Assembly: GCF_021155775.2 (NCBI RefSeq)
Contig: NC_060234.1
Coordinates: 3,906,001 to 3,970,000, forward strand
Direction of reading: 5' to 3'
Length of the DNA stretch: 64,000 nucleotides
Origin: Neodiprion pinetum
Taxonomy: Eukaryota; Arthropoda; Insecta; Hymenoptera; Diprionidae
Shown here: positions 13,208 through 25,047 of the stretch, piece after piece
How positions within the stretch are numbered: the first letter of the stretch is position 1
Layout of the letters: each line of letters opens with the position of its first letter
Position numbers and translations under genes: made by a program
Notes under the pieces: generated by a model
Told to the model about the DNA's origin: nothing
Seen by the model: the letters and a program-made list of their open reading frames with translations, nothing else
The model's database searches: none

Positions 13208-14630
13208 GGGACCAGCAGCCTCGATTAGTTTCTCCATAAATATACAAGAACTTGCGATTTTTCATGCAGACACAAAAGAACGCACCCAAAAGCCCCTTTT
13301 CAGGATCAACGTCAAGTTTTCCATGATTATTTTCACGGCAATGGCACACGAGGGACGAAATATCCTGATAATATATCCTGATAAAATAAAAAATAAAAGT
13401 ATATTCACCACGATGGGGGATTCACGAAGAATATTCTTCTTCCCCTTTTACAGAGCGTTTTTCGGTGCCTGATATAACACAAAAAGCACTTATTTGATGA
13501 AAATTTCTAAAAATTTACTTCGCACACACTGGTTGTTTTTTTTTTTCTTTAAGTATTATCGCATTGCAGTGTCTCGCTATCTAAAACTTAAGTGGGACGT
13601 GAAAAATTCTACGCAAATTCGACCAGGGTTTCACCCTTGACCTCTTAGATTTGACGTGCAAATTTTTCTACGATTGTTCTCACTTTGAAAGGTACTCATT
13701 TTTTTTTTTTTTTATTTTTTTTTTCGACTCAATTTGAATTGAACATGGCAAAAAAATTAGGAGCGAGAGTTGTTTTACCATTAAACATTTTCGTATCATG
13801 CGTGAAGTTGCAAAAAGAATTTGGATATAATGGGGGGGGGATGAGGGTGTGAACTCGGGCTGGCTGGGGAAATGTAAAAGTCAAAGAGGGGAGAAAAGCG
13901 TGAATGAGAGAGGAAATAAGAAGAGAGGAGGAGAACCACGAGGCGTTTACCCTTGTCAGCTACCAACAAAGCGGGACACGATTACAGGAAAGTAAACAAG
14001 AGTTTGGGAATCAGCTACCGAAGAAGAAATAAGACATCGTTCCCGTTCCTGGAATCCGGGATATGCACACAGGATTTCCGCCTCGTTCGCTTTTCACTCT
14101 TTGCTCAGGCGTTACACGGATTCAATTTGAACCTCTGTATAAAGAATAAAAAAAAGAAAAGAAAAAAAAAAAAACGCAAACGTAAGAAGAAAAAAATTAT
14201 TTGAATATCGGATCTACGGGACGAGGATGCCTCCTGGATTGGTGGAACGACTCCGCTGTTTGCTATTCCAATAAACTAGAATCACTTGTTTTCAGAATTG
14301 CAGTAACAAATTGGATAGATTGTTTGTTAAAACTCGCGCTCAACTTATTTTTCTTCCTGCAATAATGTATTTGGGTAGCTTTGAAATTTCAAAGGAAATA
14401 ATGGCATCAAAGCTCAAATAACTTTTTACTGATCACGAATATTACCGGGATAAAATTAGCTATTAATTGAAAATATTCGTTTTAAAATTCGAAGAAAAAA
14501 TTGATTAGAAAAAAAAAGAAAGGAAAGAAAAAATATAATAGATTTCGGTGGTCTTGAATTTCACTTTGCGCTGATTTCTTATAATTCAACATTTCTGTGA
14601 CGTACGGATTACATTTCGTTACTGAACTCG
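11947..14630. other. Non-coding stretch with a large GA tract
   Basis: No gene is recognised. The frames at 12821-13237 and 13032-13349 (minus) exist only because the GA microsatellite keeps them open. Homopolymer tracts are frequent (13698-13725, 14150-14200). Confidence 0.6.
13135..13206. repeat. (GA)n microsatellite, about 72 bp
   Basis: The longest simple repeat in the window, nearly pure GA with a short AAA interruption near 13198-13200. Purine-strand asymmetry of this length can form triplex DNA, and in insects GAGAG tracts bind GAGA-factor-like proteins. No promoter is identified here. Confidence 0.95.
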
Positions 14631-14641
14631 TCTTCGTTTGG

Positions 14642-15556
14642 GGTAAAAAATCAGAAAAACCGAAAATCAGAATGGCCAGAATTCCGAATTTAACAATCTC
14701 GAATAAAAAATATGAGAGAACAGATACTATCAGGAATTTTAAGTCCCTAATGGTGCCGAATAAAAGGTTGCGGTTTACCTAAAATGTATTTAGTAGAGTT
14801 TTTATTATCATCCGAACCCACTCACTTCAGAAAATGTTAATCCAAGAATTCAGAGATGCGGAATTTAATAGTGTACAGAGTCAATGTTCCAGAGAACGAA
14901 TTTGTAGAAAGTTTCATATTCTCAAATGTCCAAATATTATAAAAATGAAAGTTGGAACTTGATCATCCAGAAACGGCGGAAAACAGATATCCTGAACGTA
15001 GAAGGGTCATTATTCAGAATCGTAAAATTCGGAAAGATCGGTATTCCGAAAGTAACCGACTAATCTATTTTGACTCGCAAAATGTTTTGTATACAGAATC
15101 AAAGAAATTCTTAGGTGCATCGGGCGTATCTTTTCATCTGCAATATTTTTGTCTCATTAAAAGATTGAATACGACTTTTGATATCGTAAACTTATATTTC
15201 TTGGCTTCTAATACGATATGAGTTATCGACTCTTCGGATATATTGCGATTCTTCATTCCGACGATTCCGACATGCTGCAATTCTGTATTCCAAGCCTTGT
15301 ATGAGATTACTACTCGGAGTTCTAACCGTTCTGATTCTTGATCCTTCGCACTTGTGAATTCGAGTAGACGAAAATTCTACTTTACGATTCATCCGAAGGT
15401 TATTTGTTTTTGTTTTCCTGATTCTGCTAATGGCCTTTCGGAATTTTCACCAGTTGTGCATTCTAAATTGTATAACTTCAAATTTCGATACTTCCATATT
15501 CTATTTCCATTATTTCTGGCTTATCCTGGTTTTTTTTTTGATTTCTTACCCGCACC
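14642..15556 (+). mobile_element. Fold-back-like inverted-repeat element, copy 1
   Basis: The 915-bp unit begins GGTAAAAAATCAGAAAAACC and ends with the inverted equivalent (reverse complement GGGTGCGGGTAAGAAATC). It is flanked by the 10-bp direct repeat CTTCGTTTGG (14632-14641 and 15557-15566), the likely target-site duplication. The left half is full of CAGAAT/CCGAAT units spaced about 15-16 bp and the right half of ATTCTG/ATTCCG units, so the two halves face each other. A second copy lies inverted at 59596-60593; against it, this copy lacks about 80 bp just inside its right terminus. The open frames inside (89 codons plus, 66 codons minus) are by-products of the repeat. No transposase is seen. 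Confidence 0.75.
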
Positions 15557-15960
15557 CTTCGTTTGGTTCGACAAAATTGCCATTTTTCCCCCCTTTTTTT
15601 TTATTTATTATGCCCGAGACTTATTCGACAGAGAGAGATAAAGAGGGAAAAGGGTGAAAGGAGAGTTGCCTTCTAAGCTTTGAAGAACGGTATTCGGGTT
15701 GAACGTGCTCGGTTTTAACCAGCAGCCAGTTAAGTAGTGGTGATTAACGATGCGGAGGGATTCTATCCTCTGAGGGCAGTTCTGCACGCAACGCCACAAA
15801 CTAATTCTAGAACCACCCTGCAACCGGAACGGAAACGCGTTTCACCGATCGCTGTAACATCCCTTGTTACTACTCCTCGCATATATACTATCGTACATAG
15901 CAGCCAATAACTTTCAAAACGGTCCTCATCATGTACCGAATTATTTCCCTCTGAAACTTT

Positions 15961-16011
15961 GTCTCTCTCTGTCTCTCTCTCTCTCCTTTTCTCTCTCCTT
16001 TTCTCTCTCAC
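15961..16011. repeat. CT-rich low-complexity tract
   Basis: Repeated CTCTCT blocks separated by TTTT and G interruptions, an imperfect (CT)n microsatellite. Confidence 0.85.
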
Positions 16012-16703
16012 GCTCCGTGTTCGTTGTTTACCAACTTTCACCGGCGCTTCGAACGGCAGCTGTAACCACCCTCCTCTATTTGCCTGAACTAAAAGGGCAG
16101 GCGAAAGACGTGCGGGATTGCAAATTTGGAACAGCGCTGTTTTATTCTTTCACTCCCTTTTTCCCTTTTCTGATTCTGGAATTGAATTTCAGACAAATTC
16201 GAGCTGACCAGACGATAGAAGAAAATCAGTAGGCTGTAAGTTTCGATTCGATTTATTTATTTCTTTTCGCAGATGAAGAAAACTTTAGATCAATATCAAC
16301 GATCAAATTTTGCTACGCTGAATACTTAAAAAATACGACAATTGGAACGGATAATTTGTTGAAAAAATACGTAACCAAGCGTTTGCTGCGAAAAATATTT
16401 CTGCTTTTCCTCGACTTTCACGGCCCGTAAGTATACGAATTTGAAGTCTAAAAAATCAACTCCAGAGTCTTTTTTTAGAGAATTTAATGTCCTGCAAGAA
16501 AATGCTTGTAAATGTTTTTTAATTCAAACGGTTCAATAGTTACAACATTTTTTATGAAAAAAATTTGTTTTGCGTGCTATTTGAATATGAAATTTCAAAT
16601 GGCCAGCGACTTCTTTTAAAATTAAGCTAAAAATTATTCCAAACGGGAGAATTTTTTTCTCAGTAAACAGCTCCTTCTGAGACCATAGATTCCATAGGTT
16701 AGT

Positions 16704-16719
16704 TTTTTTGGCTCACCCT
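16704..16719 (-). mobile_element. Solo TIR end related to the 20.7-kb element
   Basis: The reverse complement reads AGGGTGAGCCAAAAAA, identical over 16 bases to the left terminus of the element at 20687. The flanking sequence then differs, so this is either a truncated relative or a different family with the same terminus. No matching opposite end is visible nearby. Confidence 0.35.
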
Positions 16720-16950
16720 AATACGTATATATATATATATATACACAGGCGCCCAAATTATTTTTTATTTAAATTATGCTTACAAACGAGAAACGATTTT
16801 TTTTTAAAACAACTTTATATGAAAATTCTTTATAATATGACGAAGGGACGAAGGGTTCCAGAATAAAGCATCTTTTTCTCTCTGTAAATTTTACTTTCAT
16901 CCACAGATATACGCCGGGTTAGATTCAAAAACATAATCACCAACTCATCG

Positions 16951-16974
16951 CTCTCTCTCTCTCTCTCTCTCTCT
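16951..16974. repeat. (CT)n microsatellite
   Basis: Twelve uninterrupted CT units. Confidence 0.95.
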
Positions 16975-17929
16975 TTGACGAGGCTTGTTTTTCTTTTTTA
17001 CTTTTTGACTTTTTTACTATTTTTCATCGCGTGAAAGTCGGCAGCTCTTTTTTTTTTTTCTACTTCTCCATCTCTTTAGTTTCACTTATCGCAACCCCAA
17101 TTTTTTGTTTTGTCCACCAGACCAGCCCGAACCGGAATATTATTCATGACTTGACAAAATTTTCAATCTGCTTATGTCACCGTTTCACTGTTTTGGAAAG
17201 GAGAAGAAAAAAAAATAAAAATTCTCACGACACGAGATGAAAAATGGATCCGCTACGTTGTTTCGCAATTTTATTTTATTTATTTTTTTTTATTTCACAC
17301 CGTGTAGAGCTTGAGTGTAATTTCTTGTCAAATATTTTATATCAATACACGTAATATTGAAAAAAAAAAAAAAAAAAAAATGAAAATTTTCGCTTTCCAT
17401 TTGCTTACACAGGGTAAATGATAATAATTTGACGGTAGACTTTTTGTTGTTGTGAAACCGAATAACGTTAATTCAAAACCACAAGACATTTTATGAGAAA
17501 CTTGATGAAAAATTATTGCTTTATGGAGTAAGCAGTTTTGACGATGATAATTGCGTATTATATGTGAAAGTAGAAATTCTTACGTGAGAAATTTACTGTA
17601 TGAAAATTCGGGGAAAGCAAACCGATGCAATGTCGCAATAAATTTACGTCGATACTTCGGTGTTTCAGGAAGGAGTCAATGGAACGAGAAAGTTGAGCTT
17701 CCTTTGGGATATTATGGCGCAACGGGGAACCCTAATGGAAGCGAATACATCCCGATGCGACGAGTCCAAGGGAGCGAAGGGATCCGGGGAGATCATTCCT
17801 TGAGATCTACTTTTTCTCGCCTCTGCAGCAGCTGGCTCGTGAAAATAAATGAAAAAGAGGGAAAAATATATAGAGGGGAAAACAAAAAGAAGGTAATCGA
17901 GCGATTAAGAAAGGGATTCGCGTACCTTG

Positions 17930-17977
17930 TATATACATACATATATATATATATATATATACATGTATGTATATATT
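17930..17977. repeat. (AT)n with TACA-type edges
   Basis: A pure AT core flanked by ATACATAC and ACATGTATGT, the compound structure common in insect microsatellites. Confidence 0.9.
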
Positions 17978-20686
17978 TTCCACATCTTGTATATAATCCT
18001 CCGCTAATCAGATTTCTTTCTGCAGCTACCGCAAAACGCTGAAAGAAAGATTAAATTCCGCGAGGATAAAACGGTGCTTGAAAAAAATTCACGCCGAGTT
18101 TTATACGCGTTTGCATTAAATAATCGAAGAATAAACTTTCAAGATTGATTGGGCCATTATTTTATACCGATTATCATCATCGTTGCGGCTCGCGAATTTT
18201 AAATAAGTATAATTCAAAAGTTTCACATCAACAAATTGTAGGTTCAAAGTTTTTTCATTATAATGGTTTTTCTTCTCCAGTTCTCCCTAATCAAGATTGC
18301 AAATTTATTATCCACTCGCGTTTCCCCACTCACTTGATCTTAAGATTCTAAATAAATTATTCCGAACAACATCCGACTTGTCTGTTTTTTTTTTTTTTTT
18401 TTCTCGTTAAGATATGGAAATTGCAAAATTATTCGCTAAAAAAAAGTTATTGCTCTGTTTTCAAATTCGTTAAAATCATGAAATGTGAAACAACTATGCA
18501 TTCTTATTTCACGTTCAAAATAAGGAATAAATTTAATTAAATAAAATCTAGGAGATCCTTTAAAGTCTGTGAATTTTGGCTTGACGGTAAAAAAAAAAAT
18601 ATGAATTTTTATTGAAAATATAACCGCCGGTGGACAAGTTACACGTTTCTGTATCAACACGAATTCATACTTTGAATATTTATTTTCAATTATGAATAAA
18701 AATTAACTCATCTTGAGAAAATAATCTATAGTTTTACAATCTATTCTTGTTCGAATAGATCTTCGACGTTACAATAATAATAACAACACGTTTCTGTCTT
18801 AACCTCATCTTCAAGTGGCTGAAGTGCGAAACCGGAAGTTTCTCACTCGACTAATGTAGTCGTAATTTGAAGTTCGCGCGACTGATTCTAACTCGGCAAA
18901 GGAAGAGGAAGCGAGGTTACAATGACGATGAGCGAAGACGGTGAAATGTGCAAATGAGGTAGCAAATTGAGACGAACGAATCAAGATGCTTATACAATTA
19001 ATTGGGGCTTCTGTATCTTCGCGAGAAATTTCGACTCAACGTTTCGCCTCGGTGTGAGAACCTCGCAATTTATCTTTTACAATGCACTTGCGAGAAAAAT
19101 TTATCAAAATGGGTATAAATGTGTCAACAACGCTTTTCAATTCATCATTGTAATATCAAGAGAATATGATACGAGTGGTTTTCAAACAGTAGGAAATCAT
19201 TGATACATGAAATTCATTAAATGAGAAAAATAAACTCTTATAGATCGTGAAAAAAAAAATAAATAAATAAAAAATCCTAAAACGAAGAGACAGAGTTTTT
19301 TTCTTTTTTCTTGTGCTCTTTTTTTTTTCTAGTTGCTATAAAAAATGAAATCATAACGCATTTCCGGTAGACATTTTTCGACAAAACCCAATAGTCAACC
19401 AATCGTAAAAATCCGCAATTCAACACAAACGACCAAACTCCTACAACCCTCCAATTTCTTTCCAAATCTTCCTTCGAAACGACCGCCAACAACCAGTCAC
19501 CTCGATCCCTCGCTCCGTGTTTAATCAGTTGCATCAATCACATCGTCCTCGACTCAAACTAAAAACACAAAGACGGTGTTGCCTGTGGCGTAAACAATCG
19601 TACGACGAAATTTTTTTTCACGTTCTACAACCGTCGAGTAAAATCGAGGAACAAGGCGTGTTTTGCCGGGGCACCAGCGCCCCTTGAAATTTCTCATTTG
19701 CCTGAATTCACCATTGACTAATTCCCCCGCAGCTATTACTCTCTCCCCATGGAATCCGCGACACCCCCGGGGGGCCGAGGGGACCCCATGAATCAGCCGT
19801 GAAGGCTTTCCCGGGACCTCGCTCGCGGGATATTAAGCGCAGCTTCGTCGAGCTTGAGAGACCATTAAAACCCAAACCCGGGACGGCCCAGCTCTAGGCT
19901 TTCTTTTTTATACTGCAAGCTTTTTGCCGCCGCAATAAACGCGGAAGGCGAGAGTGGAACTTGATGTTCGATCGGTCGTGCTGCGTTTTAGACGAACGTG
20001 TCTGTCATAGAATCACTCTCGCATTGTAAGTCGATGTGTGCGAATTCGGAATAATTCTTTCACACGGAGGCTGCAATTGACGTCATTAAAAAGTGCCGGA
20101 AGCGGGCGAAAATAAGTAATTTGAAGTAGCATAAGACTCGGGCAAATAACAGGAAATAAAAGCTCCTGAAATCGATCTCCCGAGTCGCATGAAGTCTTGT
20201 TGAGTTCGTAGAACCTCGCCAAGTTTCTTCAAGTTTCGTGAAATTCAGTGACCTTTGTCTAAAGTTGAAAGAAATCTTTCAAGTGCCCAACATCTCGGAT
20301 GCAGTTCGGTAAAGTTTGATCAAGTTTCAAGCGAAACCTTTCAATGTTTCCTGGAATTTTGTGAAAGCTCATAAAATCTTTTGCAACCCTGTCGTAGAAT
20401 TTTAAAAAGCCCAATAAAATCACTGCCACTTGATATCAAATTTTTTATGCATATGCGATTGTAAATGGTTTTGTGCGATGAGTTCATCGTCTTTGAAATA
20501 ATTGTTATCACAGTACCGATTGTGAGATGTATGTTATTTACGAGCACAGAAATGGTAAATCTATACATTTGTATCCGTGATTGAAGAAATACGAAACCGT
20601 GCATATCATTGATCGTAAAATAAATCGGTAAGGGTTTTTTCCGCGAATGAATCGAGAGCTTCAATTGGATTTGGGTATCGCATAAA

Positions 20687-21072
20687 CAGGGTGAGCCAAA
20701 AAAGAAAAAAACGGGACCGCTTTAAAACGTTAATAGAATCTAAATGTGTTGATCGATTTTCGAAAACTTTCTTTCACTTGAAGGTAAAAGATGTTCATAA
20801 CGAATGAATGAAAAAATGAATCATAATTTAAGATTCAAATTAAGTTGAACATTTTTTAATATTAATTTTTCCAGTCTCCCAGCAACTTTGTCAAAAATTC
20901 GATTTTCAAGAGCGTGTATCCCGGCAGCGAATAAACACTTTTCAGATTTTCCAACGTGGCATGAAAGATACATATTTCTAGTCTCAAGAAGAATAAAGTT
21001 TTCGGAAATCGGTAGACGCGTTTGGATTTTATTCACGTTTCAAATCGTTCCCGTTTTTCTAGGCCCACCCTG
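20687..21072. mobile_element. 386-bp inverted-repeat element (MITE)
   Basis: The left arm from 20687 starts CAGGGTGAGCCAAAAAA and the reverse complement of the right arm starts CAGGGTGGGCC. The two arms stay alignable for about 75-80 bp (to about 20767 and back to about 20998), including shared blocks around ACGGGA, AAACGT and CGAAAAC. The interior has no transposase. The flanks CGCATAAA and TGCATAGC share GCATA, compatible with a worn 8-bp target-site duplication. The superfamily is not assigned. Confidence 0.75.
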
Positions 21073-24000
21073 TGCATAGCCAGCATGGCAGTGGCAATTT
21101 CCAACATACAGCTTATCAAGCCGTAATTAATTGAACCGGAAATTGGCTGCCATTTCGTATCAAGGTAGCCACCGCGTCGATCTCGCGGACACTTAAGCGT
21201 TGCCCCATCGTCCTCGGGTCAGGATCCAATTTTCACCGCTACAAATCCAACTACCTGCATCAAACGTTACCGCGGCGTCAGAATCGAATCCGATGCACAC
21301 CGTGTTCATCGAAGCTGCAGAAATGAAATAACAAATGTACGCAAATCGCGCGAAGGAATTTTTGCGAAAGACGTTAGGAGGCTTTACTCTTCTCTTATTT
21401 CAGCGAGGAAAAGGAGAGAATTGCAATATCGGCAGTGAAGAATCCTTGAATTGAATTGAATTGAAACACCTTCTCTCGTATATCTGATATTTCCGTACTG
21501 TTGAGTCCCTACTTTGGGTTCCGACTACAGATATTAACGGAAATATTTTACATACTTACATATACCGAATGAAACTTGAAGAATAATCTATGATGGAATT
21601 TGATTAATGTTTGAATTATTATCATGCGACTTATTCTGCGAAAAGCAAGAAGGTTGCAAAATCGAACTACAAAAAGCTCGGCTAGTGAGCTTGCGCGGAT
21701 ACATCTACCTGCCTAATTAAATTAGAATATATTTCACTGAAGCTTAAATAGTTCGTACAAACGCATAAACGTCAGAAATGCTTTGTGCTTTGTTTTGAAC
21801 ACGTTGTCACATGATACGGAACCAGTTTCCAATAGTTGTTCGTGCAGCATCACGAATTCGCGTTGGCCTCATACTTTCCAAAAATGAGATGAGAGACTAG
21901 ATTGTTCCGAGCGGTTTTCCACCGGCAAAAGCTCGAACATCCACCAGCCGAAATGAAGACTTGAAATACTCACCCCTTGGCTCAGCTTATTCCAACCACC
22001 CATCATCGCCAACTCTAAAACCATTAGCAGCAATCGGCGTTGATAATCAACCCGGATGAACAACCGCGACTAATTTCCTCCTTTTTAACAAGTTAGCGTT
22101 ACCGCGACAGCTCAGCGAAAGGAATTGGTCTGGATAACGGTTGGAAGTTTTCAGATTGTTTCGAAACGACTAATCTCGTCTCATTGTTGAAGTTTTGAGG
22201 TTTATGGAAAACTGATTGGATTCTACAAATGAGAATCTAGCGAGTCAAATTTCGCGACGAATTACCTTTATCCGATACCTTTTTTTTTTTGTCATTTTAC
22301 ATTGTTACACACTACAAATTCATTTTTTTGGTAATTTTATAACTAAGGATCAAACAGATAAAACCACAAAAAGTAAATAATTGTCAGGATCATGTATCAA
22401 AAACTGATACACTTATCTCACTATCCCGAAGGTTAAATGATGGCCGGGAAAATTGGAGTAACGAAATTGGCAGACCCGCATATGCGTTTTGCCAAGTGTG
22501 TACAAAGTCGAGCTGTTTGGTTAGGGTCGATGTGAAGGACTCGGGTATCGTCGAGCACGTGTTGTACACACAAGATCTTGAAAAGATGATCTCAAGAGGA
22601 TGCGTCATATCTGGATCCCCCGGGATTCGATATCGCGACACGGTCTTAGGTGTGGAATTTCATCGGGTGCTATAGCGAAAAACGAAGAACGAATCCCGGA
22701 GGGTGGAAAATTTGTTACACGGCGACCCGGAGGCCGTCCCAAACCAAGATTATCGGCACCTCTCTCTGCTCTTCGCTCGTCGCGATATTGAATCAGCCCA
22801 ATCACGATGAAGACTGATTCTCAGAGTTGTGTTGTGCTGGATATTGGTACCAACCCAATACCGTCCTTTATCTCTTGTTAGGATCGAGTCTCGCTGGTTC
22901 GATGAGCTTTTCAATGTACCTTCGACTGCCCGATTCGCTTGGAGAAAGGCTCACCTTCATCCAACCTTCGTATTTCCACCGTTTGAAACTCGGCTCGCAT
23001 ACGGTCCGGGGATTTCTAACCCAAAGACGGGATTGTTAAGGTTAATTAACAGTCCATCCAAATGGACATTACTTTGTGCAATTTGAAATTTTGAAAAATT
23101 TTTGTATTATACGATTGTAATACATGCATTCTGAGTCAGCAAAGGGCATTGTAGTTGTCCACAAGCTTTTACGTTCATTTCACAATGCCGCTTGGCCTCA
23201 ATATCAAGTCATTCCAAGTGTCTTGGATACCTGAATTCACACGTCAAGCTGGTCAATTTAAATCACTTGAAATCCTGAGAATTCATTCAAAGTCTTGTCG
23301 AAATTTTACCACTATTGAACGAATGCCGAAAGCATTTCGTACAAGTTAATTGAAGTCGTGTCAAGTCACTGTAAGAAATTTTTACAGAATAATTCTTGTA
23401 ACCAATTGCGAAATTCAGCATCATACAATGTTAGATTGACACGAAATTATAGTGTATATCATATCGAGGTTGATACTGAAAACTTTTTCACGTCGATATC
23501 ATTCTCAGTTATTGAAAGTTGCTTGAATAAGTCGTCCGAACTCCGTTGAAAACTCGTTCATTCAATTTTACCGGTACGGAGTTCGTTCGAGAAGACATCC
23601 GAAAGGTTAAAGGGGGATGTTTAAGTACTCTGTTCACTGCTGATTCCCGGCATGGATCAAGGTGAAAAATTGCCACTATAAAAGTGCTTTCAGCCAGCAT
23701 CACGGTTCTGAAACTAAACGAGCTTCCACCCGGCTAACCAACCGGTCGTTGCGCGATGTACCAAGATCCACTTCTTCGACTTAACCGAGACTGTATCCAG
23801 AAGGTGTAAAAGCTTCCTGCACGTTTCAAAGCTAGCTCTTGACCGTAGAAATTTTCGCAATGCTACATGGGTGATATTTTTTTCCTATCACCACACAACG
23901 TCTCGTTCAAGTTGTGATCCAACATGAATATTTGCCTACCGGTAATTTCACATTCGAACAGTAAATATGAACCAGAAATTGAAGCCACAAATGCAGCCGA

Positions 24001-24127
24001 GTATTCGATTCGATTGCATCGAATACCTGATTGGCAAATGGATGTAGAACGCATATAGCTTCATATGTGAAATACACACGGTGTGTATTGCTGTCGATAA
24101 AATAGTCCGTCGTCTGCTGTAGCTTAA
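21073..24127. other. Non-coding stretch
   Basis: No gene is recognised. The moderately GC-rich part 22590-23060 carries several overlapping frames of 63-85 codons on both strands without recognisable domains. About 23180-23400 is built of loosely repeated CTTGAA / TTCAAG-type words, like other segments of the window. A near-perfect short palindrome, AATACACAC-G-GTGTGTATT, lies near 24071-24089. Confidence 0.55.
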
Positions 24128-24864
24128 GGGGGTATTCTAGTGTAGAAATTTGAAAAAATCGATTTTTTTTTTTTTATATTTTCAAAGCTTACCCTTTCAA
24201 GAATGTGTCCTTAAAAGGACAAGTCAAAATTTCAATTATTTTCAGAGATATAGCTATTTTAGTGACACGTCTTCAATACTGGCTCGGCTGGAACGAATTT
24301 TACTCGAAACTTTAAACGCGTTTTTCTCAAAACTACATTTTTCAAAACGGTTGACATGATTTCTCAAGTTCTATTGAACCGATTTACTTGAAATTTGGTG
24401 AGAATCTTCTCAATACATGTCTCTATCGCACGAACTATTATTATAACGAAATAATAATTTTTACTATTTTTAAAAAATTCAGAAACGTCCAAAAAAGTCA
24501 AAAAAAACGTATTATTTTTTCGGACAGCCGTAATTTGGCAAAAAAAAATTTTTTTTCGACTTTTTTTTAGTTAGTACGATAGCTGCATTTATGTAGATTA
24601 ATAATCTTTTTTTTTTTTTTTTTCTGATTTTCAAAATGCTTGCAATCGTGACAACATTGGCGCGCCATTTTTTTTGTACCCCCCACTTCAACAACTCATA
24701 GCACTTTCAATTTTGTATTTTTTGACTTGTTTTTTTTTTTTTTGTAATCGTGAAATAATAATAAACGCCTGATAAAAAAATGGATGCCAAAAATATTTTT
24801 TGTTTTTTGTTTATAGCACTTCAAAAAACACCTCAAATTCATGCCTCTACACTAGAATACCCCC
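24128..24864. mobile_element. 737-bp MITE with 19-bp perfect TIRs at a TTAA-like target
   Basis: The left end GGGGGTATTCTAGTGTAGA is repeated exactly, inverted, at the right end. The left flank is TTAA (24124-24127) and the right flank TCAA (24865-24868), i.e. a TTAA duplication with one mismatch. TTAA targets are typical of the piggyBac and Kolobok superfamilies. The interior is AT-rich with long T-runs and encodes no transposase, so it is non-autonomous. It abuts a second element immediately to the right. Confidence 0.8.
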
Positions 24865-24868
24865 TCAA

Positions 24869-25047
24869 CGCGCATGCGCTGCAACTCAAGCGCAGTTGTT
24901 TGTCAGGGTGACCAACGGCCGTGAACGTAACCTAAACAATTTTTACAGCTGTCAGTGCGGAACACAACTGTCAAAGTTTTTGAGGTTACGTTCACGACGG
25001 TTGGTCACCCTGAGAAACAACTGCGCTCGAGCTGTGGCGCATGCGCA
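24869..25047. mobile_element. 179-bp hairpin MITE with 64-bp arms
   Basis: Arms 24870-24933 and 24983-25046 are inverted copies of equal length and roughly 90% identity by eye. They start GCGCATGCGC and contain CAGTTGTTT and CAGGGTGACCAAC. The element is flanked on both sides by TCAA (24865-24868 and 25048-25051), a 4-bp target-site duplication. The arms would fold into a long stem with a loop of about 49 nt. It is GC-richer than its neighbourhood. The 140-codon frame spanning 24800-25222 crosses both elements and is not a gene. Confidence 0.85.

Larger units (their letters stand above)
15567..20686. other. Non-coding stretch rich in simple repeats
   Basis: No gene is recognised. CT-rich tracts lie at 15961-16011 and 16951-16974, AT tracts at 16722-16744 and 17930-17977, and A21 at 17360-17380. 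A 163-codon frame at 17551-18042 runs through the AT tract and has no motif. The region 19680-19940 is conspicuously GC-rich for this window and could be a conserved exon or regulatory block, but nothing in it identifies a product. Confidence 0.55.

Noticed and set aside
12821..13349. Two minus-strand frames of 138 and 105 codons
   Set aside because: Both include the GA microsatellite read as (LS)n; the rest has no motif.
14952..15392. Frames of 89 (plus) and 66 (minus) codons repeated at 59805-60275
   Set aside because: They are preserved in both copies only because the whole repeat is similar; both strands are open because of the ATTCNGAAT-type units.
17711..17730. TGGCGCAACGGGG as a second retroviral-type primer-binding site
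   Set aside because: No LTR-like ends upstream and no extended tRNA complementarity.
17551..18042. 163-codon plus frame
   Set aside because: Includes an (AT)n tract read as (YI)n, and no recognisable domain or splice signals.
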